A stretch of 64,000 nucleotides of DNA. Source: Loxodes magnus (taxonomy: Eukaryota; Ciliophora; Karyorelictea; Loxodida; Loxodidae). This document shows, one piece after another, positions 12,927 through 24,597 of this stretch. The notes beneath the pieces are model-generated. The model searched no databases, was not told the DNA's origin, and worked only from the letters and a program-made list of their open reading frames with translations. Both the position numbers and the translations under genes were made by a program. How positions within the stretch are numbered: the stretch's first letter is position 1; each line of letters begins with the position of its first letter. The stretch spans positions 62,001-126,000 of the forward strand of contig CAMPDV010000381.1 of assembly GCA_946699065.1 (NCBI GenBank), written 5' to 3'.

Positions 12927-13859
12927 TCACCATAAAGATCCAAATCGTAAGAAAAAGCAAAGATAGTCAAAATTTTGTATGCAATATTAATAAAATGAAT
13001 ATTGTATAAAATTTTAGTTCTTAAGGAGGTAATTTCTTAAATCACTAATATAAAAAATAATTTATTTATTTGCAAAAATAAATTCTGAGACTTTCTCTGG
13101 TTACATATAAATATAAGGACTTATTTAAGATAATTAGTTTTACACGTTAGATTTGTATTTTTTTAATAATAATTTAATCTAAAAAAACTAACTTTAATAG
13201 AATAATTTAGTATAATATCATAATGTTATAATTAAATATTGCAAAAATGGGGAATGGTACAAGCAGTTAAAGTCAAATAATTATTTTGGTTAATTGTAAC
13301 CTTTAATTGGTGCATGAGGTGGTGTGCTTTCTTAACTATTTTGGGAATATGAGATTTAGATAAGGAGGATTGGAGTCTAATATTCCGCAATGTTTAAAAT
13401 GGATTGCAGATTCGATGATGACTTGGCATTATCTACAAATTAGGCGTAGAAGATCAATTCTCAAACATAGATTCTAGTGAGGTTATTATGCGTTGTATTT
13501 AATGCTTTCTTGATTCCGAAATTGGACTCTTAAGCAAAATTAAAATTTTTATATTAATTTTAATATAAAATCTATAAAAATTATATTAAATTTAAATAAA
13601 AATTTTATTAAAATTATTAATGCTTCAAGGGTAATTTCATTAATTAAATCCACTTCAAAACCGAAAACCTTTCATAAGCATTCCCTCCAAGATCTTTGAT
13701 CCTACTAACGACCTTTCTTAGATTGGAAATAAAATCAGATAATTCAAAATCTTACTCTCGCTGTTCTTTAATCGTACAAAAATATTATATTTTAGTAATT
13801 ATATAATCAACTTTAGATTTTGATTAAATTTTTTGTTTTTTCTTAACTTTAATAGACAT
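12927..13859 (-). CDS. hypothetical protein, 310 aa
   Basis: Unrecognised, but convincingly coding. ATG at 13859 gives a basic start (MSIKVKKKQKI). A hydrophilic helical block follows (DFISNLRKVVSRIKDLGG, then YERFSVLKWIQLMKLPL). Next comes a Gln/Asn/Tyr-rich low-complexity insert encoded by very AT-rich DNA. A second block follows (FGIKKALNTTHNNLTRIYV, then WELIFYAQFVDNA), then a Ser/Pro/His-rich stretch and a final block (EKVSEFIFANKQIIFYISDL) closing at LRFGSLW and TGA (12927-12929). Frame is kept throughout. Two internal TGA codons fall at positions read as Trp. The first helical block faintly recalls all-helical transcription-elongation N-terminal domains, but this is not firm. It stands alone between a small plus-strand ORF and the repeat cluster. 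Confidence 0.6.
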
Positions 13860-14250
13860 TTTATTCAATAAATATTAAGCTAGAATGCTGGATTTCAGAT
13901 TTTTTTTATTGACTAAAAACAAAAAATATTTATAATTTTTATTTAAGTAACATGAAATATAATCTTTTTGCTTTTAACAAAAATAATAAAATTATAAAAA
14001 AGCTATCATTTTTGCTCCTTTCAATTATAAACAGTTTAGTTTTATTATTTTCCAGTTCGCCATTCGTAATTTTTTAGCATATTTTGCTTATTTTTACTTC
14101 AGTTAAAGCAGTTATTTCATTTATGACTACATAAAAAGTTTAGCAATCTTTCTTTCAGATTTCAAAATTTAGCATAACTACCATACCAAAAAAATTAAAA
14201 ATAAGAAAGAAAGCTTAAGAGAATTATTTAATTATATAATATAATTTAAA

Positions 14251-14520
14251 AGATGGTGGGAGCTGTGATTGACCTTCTTGACTAAACTTTTCTTGCTTGG
14301 AAAAAGTTCCTACCCTGTCGCTGAGAAAGTCCCTGTTCAGAATCATTTTCTCAAGGGAACTCTGTCTTCTAGATTATCCGCTCTTGGTATGGCCTTTAAG
14401 CCTTGCTGCTCATAGCGATGGAATTTCCTGGTAGCTGTTTCTGGACACAATAGGATATCCCCAGTATTCCTAAAAAAAGAGCATCGGGTCGTATAACTGG
14501 AAAGGAGTTTCAGTTCCAAA
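14251..14520 (+). repeat. dispersed repeat family C, copy 1
   Basis: A GC-richer unit of about 270 bp beginning AGATGGTGGGAGCTGTGATT. It matches an inverted copy at 62726-63006 and a diverged copy at 22671-22905. Shared blocks include CGCTGAGAAAGTCCCTG, CAAGGGAAC, TTATCC(A/G)CTC and CAGGATATCCCC-like. It ends in a short hairpin (AACTG...CAGTT). There is no ORF common to the copies. It could be a SINE or another short non-autonomous element. Confidence 0.8.
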
Positions 14521-14559
14521 AATTCTTTTAGTTAAAATTATTAATTTAATTATATAGTA

Positions 14560-15090
14560 TAAAGTTTATCAAAACACTTCAGAGTTTTCCGTTAGATGAT
14601 CAATATATCTCAAGCATATTATACAAAAACTTTTTCCTATTTACGCTTTTTTTTAGAGAAATTCAAAGCTTTATCTTGCCATATGCCCTTTACATTTGCA
14701 GTATCAACACCTCATTATTTTTTACTAAAATTTTAAAATTTCGGTGAAAAGATATTGATCAATTATATTGGATTATTTTCTTCACTTAGTTAGGTTTAAT
14801 ATAATTCAAAATATCTTTAAATTTGCATCATCTTTAAGCTATTTTAAATTGCATTAATTTACAGCAATATTTATTAAGATAGAGTAATCCAGTTTATTTA
14901 TTGTCTTATAATTTTATTTTCATTTATAAATAGATTAATGGATGTCATCAATTTCTCAGTTTATTGGCTTAGATCACTTACTGTTTTTTGTGAGTTTTTT
15001 GTTCTCTAACTACAAAAAGTATAGTTTATCTGTAGTATCTAGCTAAGATATTCTGGACTTTATGGAAGAAATCTAATTCTTAGGTGCCAT
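14560..15090 (-). pseudogene. zinc-knuckle ORF related at its N-terminus to the dioxygenase gene
   Basis: The ATG at 15090 starts MAPKNQISSIKSRISQL and FLQLENKKLTK. This resembles the start of the dioxygenase-like gene at 62682 (MAPKKQQNSPIKSNNQ, then LLQLDNMKLAK). Further on, RCWYCKCKGHMARQS resembles a CCHC zinc knuckle of retroelement nucleic-acid-binding proteins, with the last Cys apparently missing. Several TGA codons occur in the frame, so it is either a heavily Trp-reading gene or a decayed one. It runs up to the family C repeat. The element class is not determinable. Confidence 0.35.
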
Positions 15091-15099
15091 TCTTAAATT

Positions 15100-15602
15100 A
15101 TCATAAATAAATAAATTTGATTATAGAGCGCGTAGCACTCTCATTGGTGCGCAGCTCTTTAAAAAAAAATGTTTCATACTGACAAGAATGTTTGCTACTG
15201 ATAAAATTATCAGATACTGGTAGACCTTGTTCAATACTGGTATAATTATTCAGTACTGATAAAAATGTTCAATACTGATATAATTTAAGAATACTCGTAA
15301 TCTTATCTACTTGTTGGAGGTCCAAGGACATGGCAGGATTGTGTATAATGCATCACCAAAGCAGAGGACGACATGTGTCAATTATAGGTACTTAAATTCC
15401 CCACCTCTGATGAAGCTCACAATATTATTTCTTTTTCGTTCCAAAATTATATTAAATTTAAATTATGCCAGTGCCGAAGGTCTAAGAATCTTATGTCTCG
15501 ATGCCAAACCAAAGCAGAGGAAGACATAAAGTTGATTATGGGTACTTAACTTCCCCAACCTCTGATGAAGATGACCTTGTTGTTCACCTTCGAACAACTA
15601 TA
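15100..15602 (-). repeat. short retroposon-like family A, copy 1
   Basis: About 500 bp, close to 95% alike by eye to 49985-50512. Read on the minus strand it begins with a perfect hairpin (GTTGTTC...GAACAAC) and then carries two tandem units of about 60-120 bp, each bounded by CAGAGG and CCTCTG (base-pairing arms). An AT-rich part follows with three or four imperfect repeats containing CAGTATTGA/CAGTACTGA. It ends in the hairpin AGAGCTGCGCACC...GGTGCTACGCGCTCT type and a TTTATTTATTT tail. The 3' hairpin and repeat tail look like a SINE terminus mobilised by a LINE (inference). Confidence 0.8.
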
Positions 15603-15894
15603 TAATATTTGTTTATTTAATAAAAATATTATTTTTAACGTTAATTGTTGTTTTGTAAAATTATATCGTGGTTAAAGTCCTAAAGCTATTAAACATAAAA
15701 TTAATACTTTTATAGCTCTAATCTAAGACTCTTAATTAAAGATTATTACTCACTCCATTTAGAGAATTTAACGAGATTTGATCGAAAAAATTTGCAAAGA
15801 AGAAGAAAATTAGAAATTTAATTGATTGATAAAAGATTTGGATTCTCATAAATTGACGTAGATATAATCATTAATTTTAATTATTATATATAAA

Positions 15895-16446
15895 ATGGCT
15901 TCTAAGAAATAACAGAACTTTGAACAAAACATTTAAACAGGAAAATTCTCTAAAAAATAAAAAAACGAAATAATTACAATGAGTGAAAGTGAGAAATATA
16001 TTGATGACGAACATTAACCACTTGGAAATCCAGAACTAAAAAAACTTCCGACACAAACTCAAATAGAAATATTATCTAAGTCATTAAAAGAGTTTATGTT
16101 TTAAAATAGATACCTCACTGATAAAGTAGAAAAATTAGAAAAACTAATAACGTCTTTACTTGAGAAACAATATTAATAATCATAAGAAATAGAAGACAAA
16201 CTGGAACAAAAAATTCTTTAAATTTAATAATAAATTCAGGTTACGCCATTTTCGTTTTAACAGAATTAATCAGATCCTATGGAAATAGAAAATGAAGCCT
16301 ACCTACATATATTGCATAGAGGAGCCATTTAATCTTCACATTTTTAAATTTTTCTTGGATTTTATTTTAGAAGACTGGTTTATTTACAACAAGATTCGAG
16401 AATAATATCATAAAAAAATAAATAAACTCAATTATATTTAAAAAAA
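15895..16446 (+). CDS. coiled-coil ORF, hypothetical
   Basis: ATG at 15895 opens MASKKQQNFEQNIQTGKF and continues through a clear heptad-like helix (KSLKEFMFQNRYLTDKVEKL, EKLITSLLEKQ, QQSQEIEDKLEQKIL) to a DPMEIENEAY motif near 16280. There is no TGA in the frame, so it runs in phase into the zinc-knuckle ORF starting at 16447. The two are listed separately because the homologue at 51.6 kb starts at the position equivalent to 16447, and because 16345-16410 looks like a fragment of repeat family B. The DPMxIE motif recurs near 1.2 kb. Role unknown; it may be a retroelement ORF1-type protein or a host gene. Confidence 0.4.
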
Positions 16447-17271
16447 ATGGTTGAAGGTTTCAAGTCAGGCTTCTTTACCATCTCTTCCTAAGCCAAAAAG
16501 GAAGGGAGGAAGCAAGAAACCAAGTCTTAATAATCTTAACAATCTTCTCTATCACAACCTTAACAAACACTGAACTAGCAACTTGGAATCTAACAAAACG
16601 AACGAAAGCCAACCTTGAAGAATATACACACGGAAACTCCAACCTCAAGAGAGAAACCGAGAAAACAGATGAAGTCTGTTCTCCACCAGGAGGTACCAGA
16701 GTTCAACCCTTCTGGCCAGATGATCATGGAGTAGCGCATCAAAGTGGTACGGAACCTCCAGGAAGAGATCAAGAGATTGAAGAAGGACAATGATATGCTG
16801 ATGGCAAAGCTAGACCTAGCAGAAGGAATTGAGTCAAGACTTATGTCCTAGGAAAGAGATCTTAACGCCTTTTGGAATATCTCACAAAGTCAGACTAACG
16901 AATCCTAAAATTAGCTTTAGAAACAGACTGAACTGGATAACAGACTCGGAAAAGTAGAAGAGAAATTGTAAACTTTTAAGAAAAAGTAAAGCGAAACTGG
17001 AGCTATACAAATGGAAATCGAAGCCTAGAAAGAGCAAACAAATCAAGGAAAATAATTCAAAATAAAAAAGAAATGCTTCTGCTGTGGAAGCGTATGACAT
17101 TTTTATCGGAAGTGTTAGAAATTCTAATAGAAATAAAGAAACTATTGGATAAAAGAACAACAAAAATAGAAAAAAGAAGAAGCAAGAGAGAAAAGAATGT
17201 ATTGCAACCTTGATGGTTCAATATACAAGATTAAGATGGAATCAAGGCAAGTTAAAGGAGGGAAAACCTGA
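16447..17271 (+). CDS. ORF1-like coiled-coil zinc-knuckle protein
   Basis: A protein of 274 residues, ATG 16447 to TGA 17269-17271. The Ser/Gln-rich N-terminus (MVEGFKSGFFTISSQAKK) is followed by a coiled coil (VVRNLQEEIKRLKKDNDMLM, then ESRLMSQERDLNAFWNIS). Residues 210-223 form a CCHC knuckle (CFCCGSVWHFYRKC: C-x2-C-x4-H-x4-C). The Trp in the knuckle is TGA. This is the layout of LINE ORF1-type nucleic-acid chaperones; a gag-type origin cannot be excluded. It is clearly paralogous to the minus-strand ORF at 50.7-51.6 kb (shared IESRLMSQERDLNAF). Base composition is visibly richer in GC than the surroundings. No endonuclease or reverse transcriptase follows it. Confidence 0.65.
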
Positions 17272-17406
17272 AAAAATCTGAGTTCCCAATCTCGCTAAAA
17301 TTGGGCGACCCGAACTTTTATACTTAACAGCAGGGAGCATGAACTGCTGTCTTCCTGACGGGGTTGGAAATCCCTAAAACGGAAAACTTAAAATTAATAT
17401 TATTAT

Positions 17407-17470
17407 TATTATTATAAACTCAATTATAGAGCACGTAGCAATCTCGATGGTGCGCAGCTCTTTAAATTAA
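17407..17470 (-). repeat. isolated 3'-hairpin terminus of a short retroposon
   Basis: On the minus strand this is the hairpin AGAGCTGCGCACC...TGCTACGTGCTCT, followed at lower coordinates by a (TAA)n tail (17380-17406). It matches the 3' ends of families A and B, but only a short body remains: a second such terminus lies directly upstream at 17506-17545. Confidence 0.75.
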
Positions 17471-17505
17471 TTTTATTTAAAGTTAAATAAATAAATAAAT
17501 AAAAA

Positions 17506-18225
17506 TGATTATAGAACGCGTAGCACCTCATTGGCGCGCAGCTCTTCCAATATTAATATTTAATATTAAGAAAAATGTTCTCATGTTTCTTGTTAAAATT
17601 CTAGAGATCCGATGACTCATGTCAGCTTTTCCAAATGGGAAATCTTCTTATTAAAAATTATTCTAAAATCTTGAGTCAAATGCTTCAGCCTGCTTGAATA
17701 AGGTCCAAATAAGAGATAGTTATTAAGTCGGTAATTAGAAGACCCATCAGTCAAACTTTCATACTGCTAGAGAGAACCCTCGGGGTAAGTTAGGTATGTC
17801 TCAACGGAGCTTATTCACCATATCCCGTGATGGCATCTAGTGCGAGATTACTCGCAATGCAGTATACACTGCACCATATTACCTACTAGTTTGGCTGACG
17901 CGGTCGACATCCATTTTATATGAAAATTTAATAAAATTTATCCTTGTAAGTTTCCTCCAGTGATTCACTCCTTTGAAAATTCTGTCTTCTAATAATGCAT
18001 GGTTAGAGTGATGCCCCAAGAGACCTAATCATCTGGCATTTTTAATCGACTGTTACTCAAAGCTTCAGTTCTTTCGTCTTGGCTCCTGCCAAGATTCTTG
18101 CTCAGTTTGTTGCTCCTGAAATACTTCCTGGTACTATGAGATAAGTTAATCTTAGTTGGAGGATTGTTCCTCCCTATTTCAAATATATTATATATAATAA
18201 GAAGATTACCCATTTTGAGAATCTT
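17506..18225 (-). repeat. short retroposon-like family B, long copy 1
   Basis: Read on the minus strand: part A (18225 to about 17935) contains CAAGAATCTTGGCAGGAGCC. Part B (17925 to 17506) begins ATGGATGTCGACCGCGTC, carries two adjacent hairpins (one GCGAG-TAAT-CTCGC) and ends in the common 3' hairpin followed by a (TTTA)n tail. It matches 24598-25300 over both parts and 43143-43555 over part B. No conserved ORF is seen. Confidence 0.8.
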
Positions 18226-18611
18226 ATTTTTTCTTTTTGAAAGCCAAACGAGACGATATGGTTAAAGAGAATACTTAAATTTACATTTAATATACCTTAA
18301 GACAAACCTATTAATGGTGATGCCATTTTAATTAATTTATCTAAATGAAAATATAATATAGACATAATAATTATATTAATTTATTATGCAATAAATTAAA
18401 TTTTTTTAATTTAATTATCAATTCTTAGTTGTTTAGTTTTTACTTAATTTTAATATTTATTTATTCTGCTTTTTTTAATTTTATCTGACTATAATTATAT
18501 TTAGCACTATTTTAAAATTATAGAAGCTTTAATGTTAAAATATCTTACACCTTTCTAAATCTTCCTACTTTCCTCTCTCATTTTTATACTTCTACTTGTC
18601 GTTATCATTTT

Positions 18612-20996
18612 TCACTTTCTACTTTATAATTTCACTCATAATTGCATTGTTTAAACTACAATTCACAAACTTTATGCCATAATCGAAATATAGCAGATTC
18701 CAATCTATCTACTTTATTTTTATATAAGTTAAATTTAGCTTACCTTATGTTTTTGATTTAACTATTCACCATTTTACAATCTTTACACATTCCACCTCCT
18801 AACTTATCCTAATCCCCCTCCTGATATTATCCACCTGTTATCAGATGTTATTTTCATACTTGATACAGAAATTTTATGACCTTTTAATGTTACCATGCAT
18901 TAACCAGTCATCAAGTTCCATATCTTGATGGTGCCATCATTGCTTCCTGATACTATTAATCTATTATCACTTGATATTGTTACTGAATTTATATAATTTG
19001 TATGACCAGTTAATGTATTCATTAATTAACTTTTTTGAATATCCCATACCATTATCGATCTGTCATAACTTCCTGATACTATTCAATTAAAATCGTTTGA
19101 TACTGCTACAGATTCTACAGATTAAGTATGACCCTAAAAAGTGCTTATTAACTAGTTAGAAGTTAGATCCCAAATCTTTATCGTAGTATCATAACTTCCT
19201 GATATTATTCACTTATTGTCTCTCGATAATGCTAAACTAAGAACAGTAGAAGTATGACTCTATAAAGTACTCCTTAATAAGTTAGAAGTTAAATCCCAAA
19301 TCTTTATTGTATTATCAGCACTTCCTGATACTATTCATTTATTGTCACTTGAAATAACCACAGAATAAATGGGAAGTGTATGACCCTACAAAGTACCCTT
19401 TAAATAGTTAGAAGTTAGATCCCAAATTTTTATCGAAGAGTCATCACTTCCTGATACTATTCACTTACTATCACTTGATATTGCTACAGTTCTTACATCA
19501 CTTGTGTGTCCCTATAAGGTACTTTTTATCTCACCAGTCATAAATTCCCATATCTTTATCGTCTTATCTCTGCTTCCAGATATTATTCACTTATTATCAT
19601 TTGAAATTTCTACTGAATTTACAAAGCCAGTATGATCTTATAGAATATGGGGATGCTCAGTTAATATATTGGAAAGGTTTATTTTATCTAGGTTGCAATT
19701 TAAGAATTTGGTGTTTCTCAAATTGCAATTCGTGAAGTCAGAATTTTATAAATTGCATTAAGTGAAAAAACAGTCAGACATATCAGCGTTTTTTATCTTT
19801 ACTCCCTAAAAATTTACCTCATTGAAGTCATAACCCATGTAATTTAATATAGTCGCTGCATTGGAAGATGCTTATATAACTAAATCAGATTACTTTGATA
19901 CTTAAATTATCTCTATCAGCTTTTATTATATTTATTAATCCTATAATGACAGTAATTGAAATAGCACTTCATAATTATCGTTAATACTAGATTTGTTCAA
20001 GGGATTATTAATCATGCTCTAAACAGTTATACTCTTATTCTTGAGTTCATTTAATAGATCAAGTATATCTTAAAAACTTCCAGCATTTATACTTTATATC
20101 TATTTTATGGATTTTTATTCAATCTATTACCCTTAAATTTACTAAAGCTATTCTTACTAATTGCTTACAACAACTTTCTAGATAGGAAGATCTTGACTTA
20201 CTACTCTTTAAATTTAAGGATGATTTTACTAAAACAGATTATGGAAAGCTTATTAGATCTTTTACTATTAGACATATTATTGAATTAGCATTGCACTATT
20301 CTTAAAACTGATTTGCTTTTAATTAGCTTTATCCTTTAAGTAAGTAAATAAATCACAAACTTATTACATCATTATTTCATTTAACTCACTAGTATTAAAC
20401 TATATTTGTTTTTCCTGCTCATACTCTTAAATCTCATTTAATAGCTAAGTATATTGCTTCTTTACTTCATTTATAGTAGCTTATATTTCCTTCTTTTACT
20501 ATTTAGTCTTCTCTTATAAACTCGCTATCTAAGCTAATTGTATTTAAACATTATTTAACCTGCTGATTAAATACTCAGCTCTTTGTAATTTTTCTTTCTA
20601 AACTGAAGTTAAAAGCTTCAATTATATTTGAATCAACTAGTTTGATACTGTTTTGATAAATCGCTATATTTGGCTTATACTTTGAACTATCAGTTAATGC
20701 TATTTAGACTATTCAAAATAATGAGCCTTTAAGTTCTAAAATATCCTATTGGATGCTATTTCTTACTGAATTTACCTTATTTCTTATTGTTCATTTTCAA
20801 ATAGAGCATAATTTTTAAGATCTACAGGATTATCAAAGAAAAGCTACTAGTGTTTCCAGCATTTTACAGATTTATTACTATTGTATATAGCATTAAGACA
20901 CTCAAGGCATTAAAGACATCCACATGGTAGCTGTTTTGCTAATCTATCACTACAATTATAATAAATTTAGCACATAGGACACTAATTTAAATCCAT
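18612..20996 (-). CDS. RING-like, coiled-coil, pentapeptide and WD40 protein (paralogue 1)
   Basis: About 794 residues from ATG 20996. Residues 5-50 are a RING-like finger (CPMCQIYY, then PCGCLQCLECLNAIY, ending CWKH). Residues about 60-370 are Gln-rich coiled coil. About 375-440 are pentapeptide repeats of the A(D/N)Lxx type (IKNADMSDCFF, CNLQNSDFTNCNLRNTKF). About 450-740 hold seven WD40 repeats (SDNKWIVSGSADNTIKIWDL is typical). Five repeats use TGA for the Trp before IVSGS or IISGS. A ligase scaffold reading substrates through the propeller is a reasonable inference. The end is uncertain: 18612-18614 is the last in-frame TGA before a long TGA-free run, but it aligns with a TGG Trp in the paralogue at 25.45 kb. 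The two genes are head-to-head, 4.4 kb apart. Confidence 0.88.
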
Positions 20997-21429
20997 ATAT
21001 TATAAAACTAGTATCTAATTAAAATAGTTATACTATAACTAAAGTTAAAAATGCTTAAAATAGATTAAGAAACTAATAACTTTATATCATAAACAGGATA
21101 ATTTAAAGTATAAACTATCGCTTAGTAATAGTTAAGTAAGCAAAATATTTAAAACTACAAACTTAAAAAAGATAACATTAATATATACAAAAAGGTAAAT
21201 AGTCATACTAAAAGATCTATATTGTTTAGTACAAAGGGGATTAAGAAAATGTTTGAAATCATAATTATTAATTTAATATTTTTAGTATATTAATTAATAA
21301 ATACTATTAAATTAGTTAAGATTGAGAAATATTAAATATAGAAACTAAAAGTTACAAAATACAAAGCTAAAAATAAATTAACTGCCTATAAAAAGTTAAC
21401 TAATTAATTAATTAATTAATTATAAACTA

Positions 21430-22156
21430 AATGTAAAAAAGAGTTTAGCATTCTCTGGGATTTCAACCAGGTACTTGCTGCCATTTTCTTAACGAGGATG
21501 GATACCACGACCTTCTTAATTAAGTGATAGGTAACCATTTTTGATTCTCAGTCTATCCAGCAAATATTTTTCTCTTATAAATTCCATTTGATGTAATTCA
21601 AAGTTTATTAATTTAAGTTCATGTTCTTTTTTGTTCTGTTTTGTTCAGTTTTTTTCAGGTTATGCATTTCCTTAATAAATGAAATCTTGATTTGCAGTAT
21701 CAACATTGTTTAAGTTCTTATCTTGATTAATTTTTTATAAATATCTTGTTTTATATCTTTTCTAATCTTTTTATTATATTCTGATCTTAAATTTAGATTT
21801 ATGAGATTTCTTCTTTTTTTATTTAAGTTGGAGTTTTTTCTAATTCCATTATTTGATTATTGGGTAAGTTTGATTAAGATTATCTTCATTATTAATTTTT
21901 CTGTTATTAATTGATTTTATATTAGTTATTTTCTTAAGATTGTTAATTCATTATCCTGAAAATCAAAATTACTCATAAATTCTCTTATTTATATGCTTTG
22001 GTTATATATGGTTTCTTCATATCGGGAAATTAATTTTTTCATTTGTTCGACTTAATTTTAGAGTTTTTAATATGGGTCATTTTTTTATTCTTCTACTTTT
22101 TACATTCCAATCATCACTTTACCTTTGGAAGAAGAACTAGATTCTGAATTTGTCAT
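21430..22156 (-). CDS. coiled-coil ORF related to the zinc-knuckle ORFs
   Basis: ATG at 22156 gives MTNSESSSSSKGKVMIGM followed by a coiled coil (QNQVEQMKKLISRYEET, NELTILRKQLIQNQ). Near the end come MEFIREKYLLDRLRIKNGY and ENGSKYLVEIPENAKLF. The last resembles the ending of the ORF at 50.7 kb (EKEVEIPQESQTLNF), and a similar LEIPKT stretch occurs just after the ORF at 16.4-17.3 kb. The frame appears to change about once in the middle, so it is either interrupted or spliced. No zinc knuckle was found. Probably a member of the same accessory ORF family; function unknown. Confidence 0.45.
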
Positions 22157-22670
22157 CTACTTTTATTTTTCTTTGCCCACCTTTCTTTTGGCTTTTCTAT
22201 TTTAGTTTCTAGAAAGGCGAATCGACTATTCCGTTTTACCGCGCAATTTTCCATTTTTTAATAATAATATAAAAAGTAAACTAAAATAGTTATATAAAGC
22301 AGGAATAATAAAAAGTTAATAAACAAAAATAAAATAAATTATTTTATAAAATGTTAGATGAGAAAGAATGCTGAAACTAGCAGTTGAAAAAGGGAATTAA
22401 AATTCGTTAAGAATAGCATAGACAAAAATAGAAAACTAATAGTAAAATTTTAAATATTTCGAATAAAAATGTAAGCTAAATATTTCTAGAAAAATAGATA
22501 TATTTTTACAAGTTTAAAAATATTAAAAAAAATGAAAATAATAAAAATTTATGATATTTAAGACTTAATAATTTAGAATCACAAAATATAAAAAAATAAT
22601 ATAAATCTAAGGCAGCTAAGTTGATATAAAATAAATATAATAAATTAATAAAAATAAACATTATTAAAAA

Positions 22671-22905
22671 TATGGCAGGATTCGCTGAGAAGTTCCCTGG
22701 TTTGAGTCGATCTCATTAAGGGAACAAAATCTTTCTTGTTATCCACTCTTGATAGCGATTTGAAGTCTATCGGTCCATTTTTATGGAACTCTCTGGTTGA
22801 AACTTATTTAATTAAGTAACAGAATATCCGAGTTATGAGCATCAAGAAAATGTCCTGGGGAGTTTAGCATGAAAGGAATTTTCAGTCCCCTCGAAGAGAA
22901 AACAT
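22671..22905 (+). repeat. dispersed repeat family C, diverged copy
   Basis: Shares ordered blocks with 14251-14520 (CGCTGAGAA, AAGGGAAC, TTATCCACTCTTG, GAATATCC) but is shorter and more diverged. The terminal AACTG/CAGTT arms are only partly kept. Confidence 0.6.
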
Positions 22906-22909
22906 ATAT

Positions 22910-24590
22910 GTTTATAATTAATTAATTAAAAATATTAATAATTAGTCAAAAATAGAAATATATCTTATAAATATTGTAAAAGTAGAAAAAAATAGCTAAT
23001 GACATAAAACATATAAAATTAACAAAAATAAATTAAATAATAAAATATAATTAGAAAAGTATTATTTAAAATTAAAGTATTTTACAAACAAAGCCAATCT
23101 TATTTATATTTTGGAAAATATATTTTGAACATTTTTTACTAAGTAACATTTTATAGCTAATTAAAAATAAAACTAAGCTCTAAATGAATGAAATGAAAGT
23201 TAAAAAGCGAAATTTATAGTAAAATATACTTATTTTTATATTTAAATTTACTAAAAACGTCTATACTAAATTATTTATAGTAATAAAATAGTTTGAATTT
23301 TGGAGCTCTCTCAACTTTACTTATTTTTATATTAAATCATAAAAATATTAAATATTTATAAATTAAATATTTTAGAAATAAAATGCATTTCCATATATTT
23401 ATTATAAAAATAATAAAGAAAAATTTCAAATTGTTAGAATGATTAAGACATTTTACGATGAATAATTTGTTGTATCATTTCAAAATTTCTAATTATTTAA
23501 TAAGTTTATTTAAAAATTTAAAAAAGTTTTAAGGAATATATATTGCTTTTTTTATGAATTTTATTTTTCCTTTTCGTTTAAAATATTTAAAATTCTTTTT
23601 TTTTGTTTATTTTAAATTCTATTATCTTTTAAGATTAAAGCTTGCTTTTCATTTTAAATTTATATGAATTCTTATTTTGCTTTAATACTATTATCATTTA
23701 ATTTTTGGTGTATTATTTCCTTTTTATTCCTATTTAAACTAAATTCATAATAAAAGATTAAAGTGAAAGGATTTTACTATTAATTTTCTTTTTTTATTTT
23801 CTACACTATAGAGCAAATTTATTGTTGTATATAAACAAACTAAATTCATTAAATTATTGAAATCATTTTAGTATATTTTAAATTAAAATAATTTTCAATT
23901 AAATAATACTTGATTATTTAAAATTATGTCTTAAATCTGAATTTCATTGATAATGTTTGTTAGTTCTTCGATTAATTTAATTTCTCATATTTTTAATCTC
24001 ATTTTACTTTCTCATTTTATATTCCTTTACTATTAAAGTCTATAAAGAGAGTTTCTTTCCTTATATTTTTCCTTTAAAATTAAAGTATTTAAATTTAAAT
24101 GCTTATTTATTAAAAGTTAATAATTTAAGATTTACAGAAGTATTTATTTAAATTTAATCATCTTCTATATAAATTAATCAGCTATTTCCCAACGAATTTT
24201 CACTAGAAAAATGTTTGTATCGTTTTAGTATTAAAGCATTATTTATCTTCTTTCTTTGATTTTATTTATTTTCAATTAACTTAAAGTTTAAATCCCACAC
24301 TTTTTTTATAAATAGCTTTTAAATAATAAACAACTAGCTAATTTATCTTACTTATTATCAAAACATTTTACTTTTAGCATTTCTAACTTTTGTATATTTA
24401 GTGTAGTTTGCATTTAATTTAATGATATGATTTATTAAAATTTATTGCTTTTATAGTGTTTAAAGTTTATACTCTTAATATTTTTAAACTTGTAGAAGAT
24501 TTAAATTAATAAAATGCTTTTTAATTAAGATTTTTATATTTGTTATTTAAATTATTCTATCCTTATTATATATTTTTTATTTTAAATAGC
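22910..24590. other. AT-rich spacer
   Basis: About 1.7 kb of A/T homopolymer-rich DNA upstream of the second family B copy. No motif-bearing ORF or RNA gene was recognised. Confidence 0.5.
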
Positions 24591-24597
24591 AAGAAAA

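Noticed and set aside
13253-13550. Plus-strand ORF beginning MGNGTSSQ
   Set aside because: The minus strand reads as a longer uninterrupted protein with a proper start and TGA end across the same interval.
18025-18213. Minus-strand 62-aa ORF with standard stops
   Set aside because: Lies entirely in part A of the family B repeat and is not conserved in the copy at 24.6 kb.
22671-22905. tRNA-like gene in the GC-richer patch
   Set aside because: A GGTTTGAGTCG string suggests a B box, but no A box at the right distance and no cloverleaf; the patch is a family C repeat.
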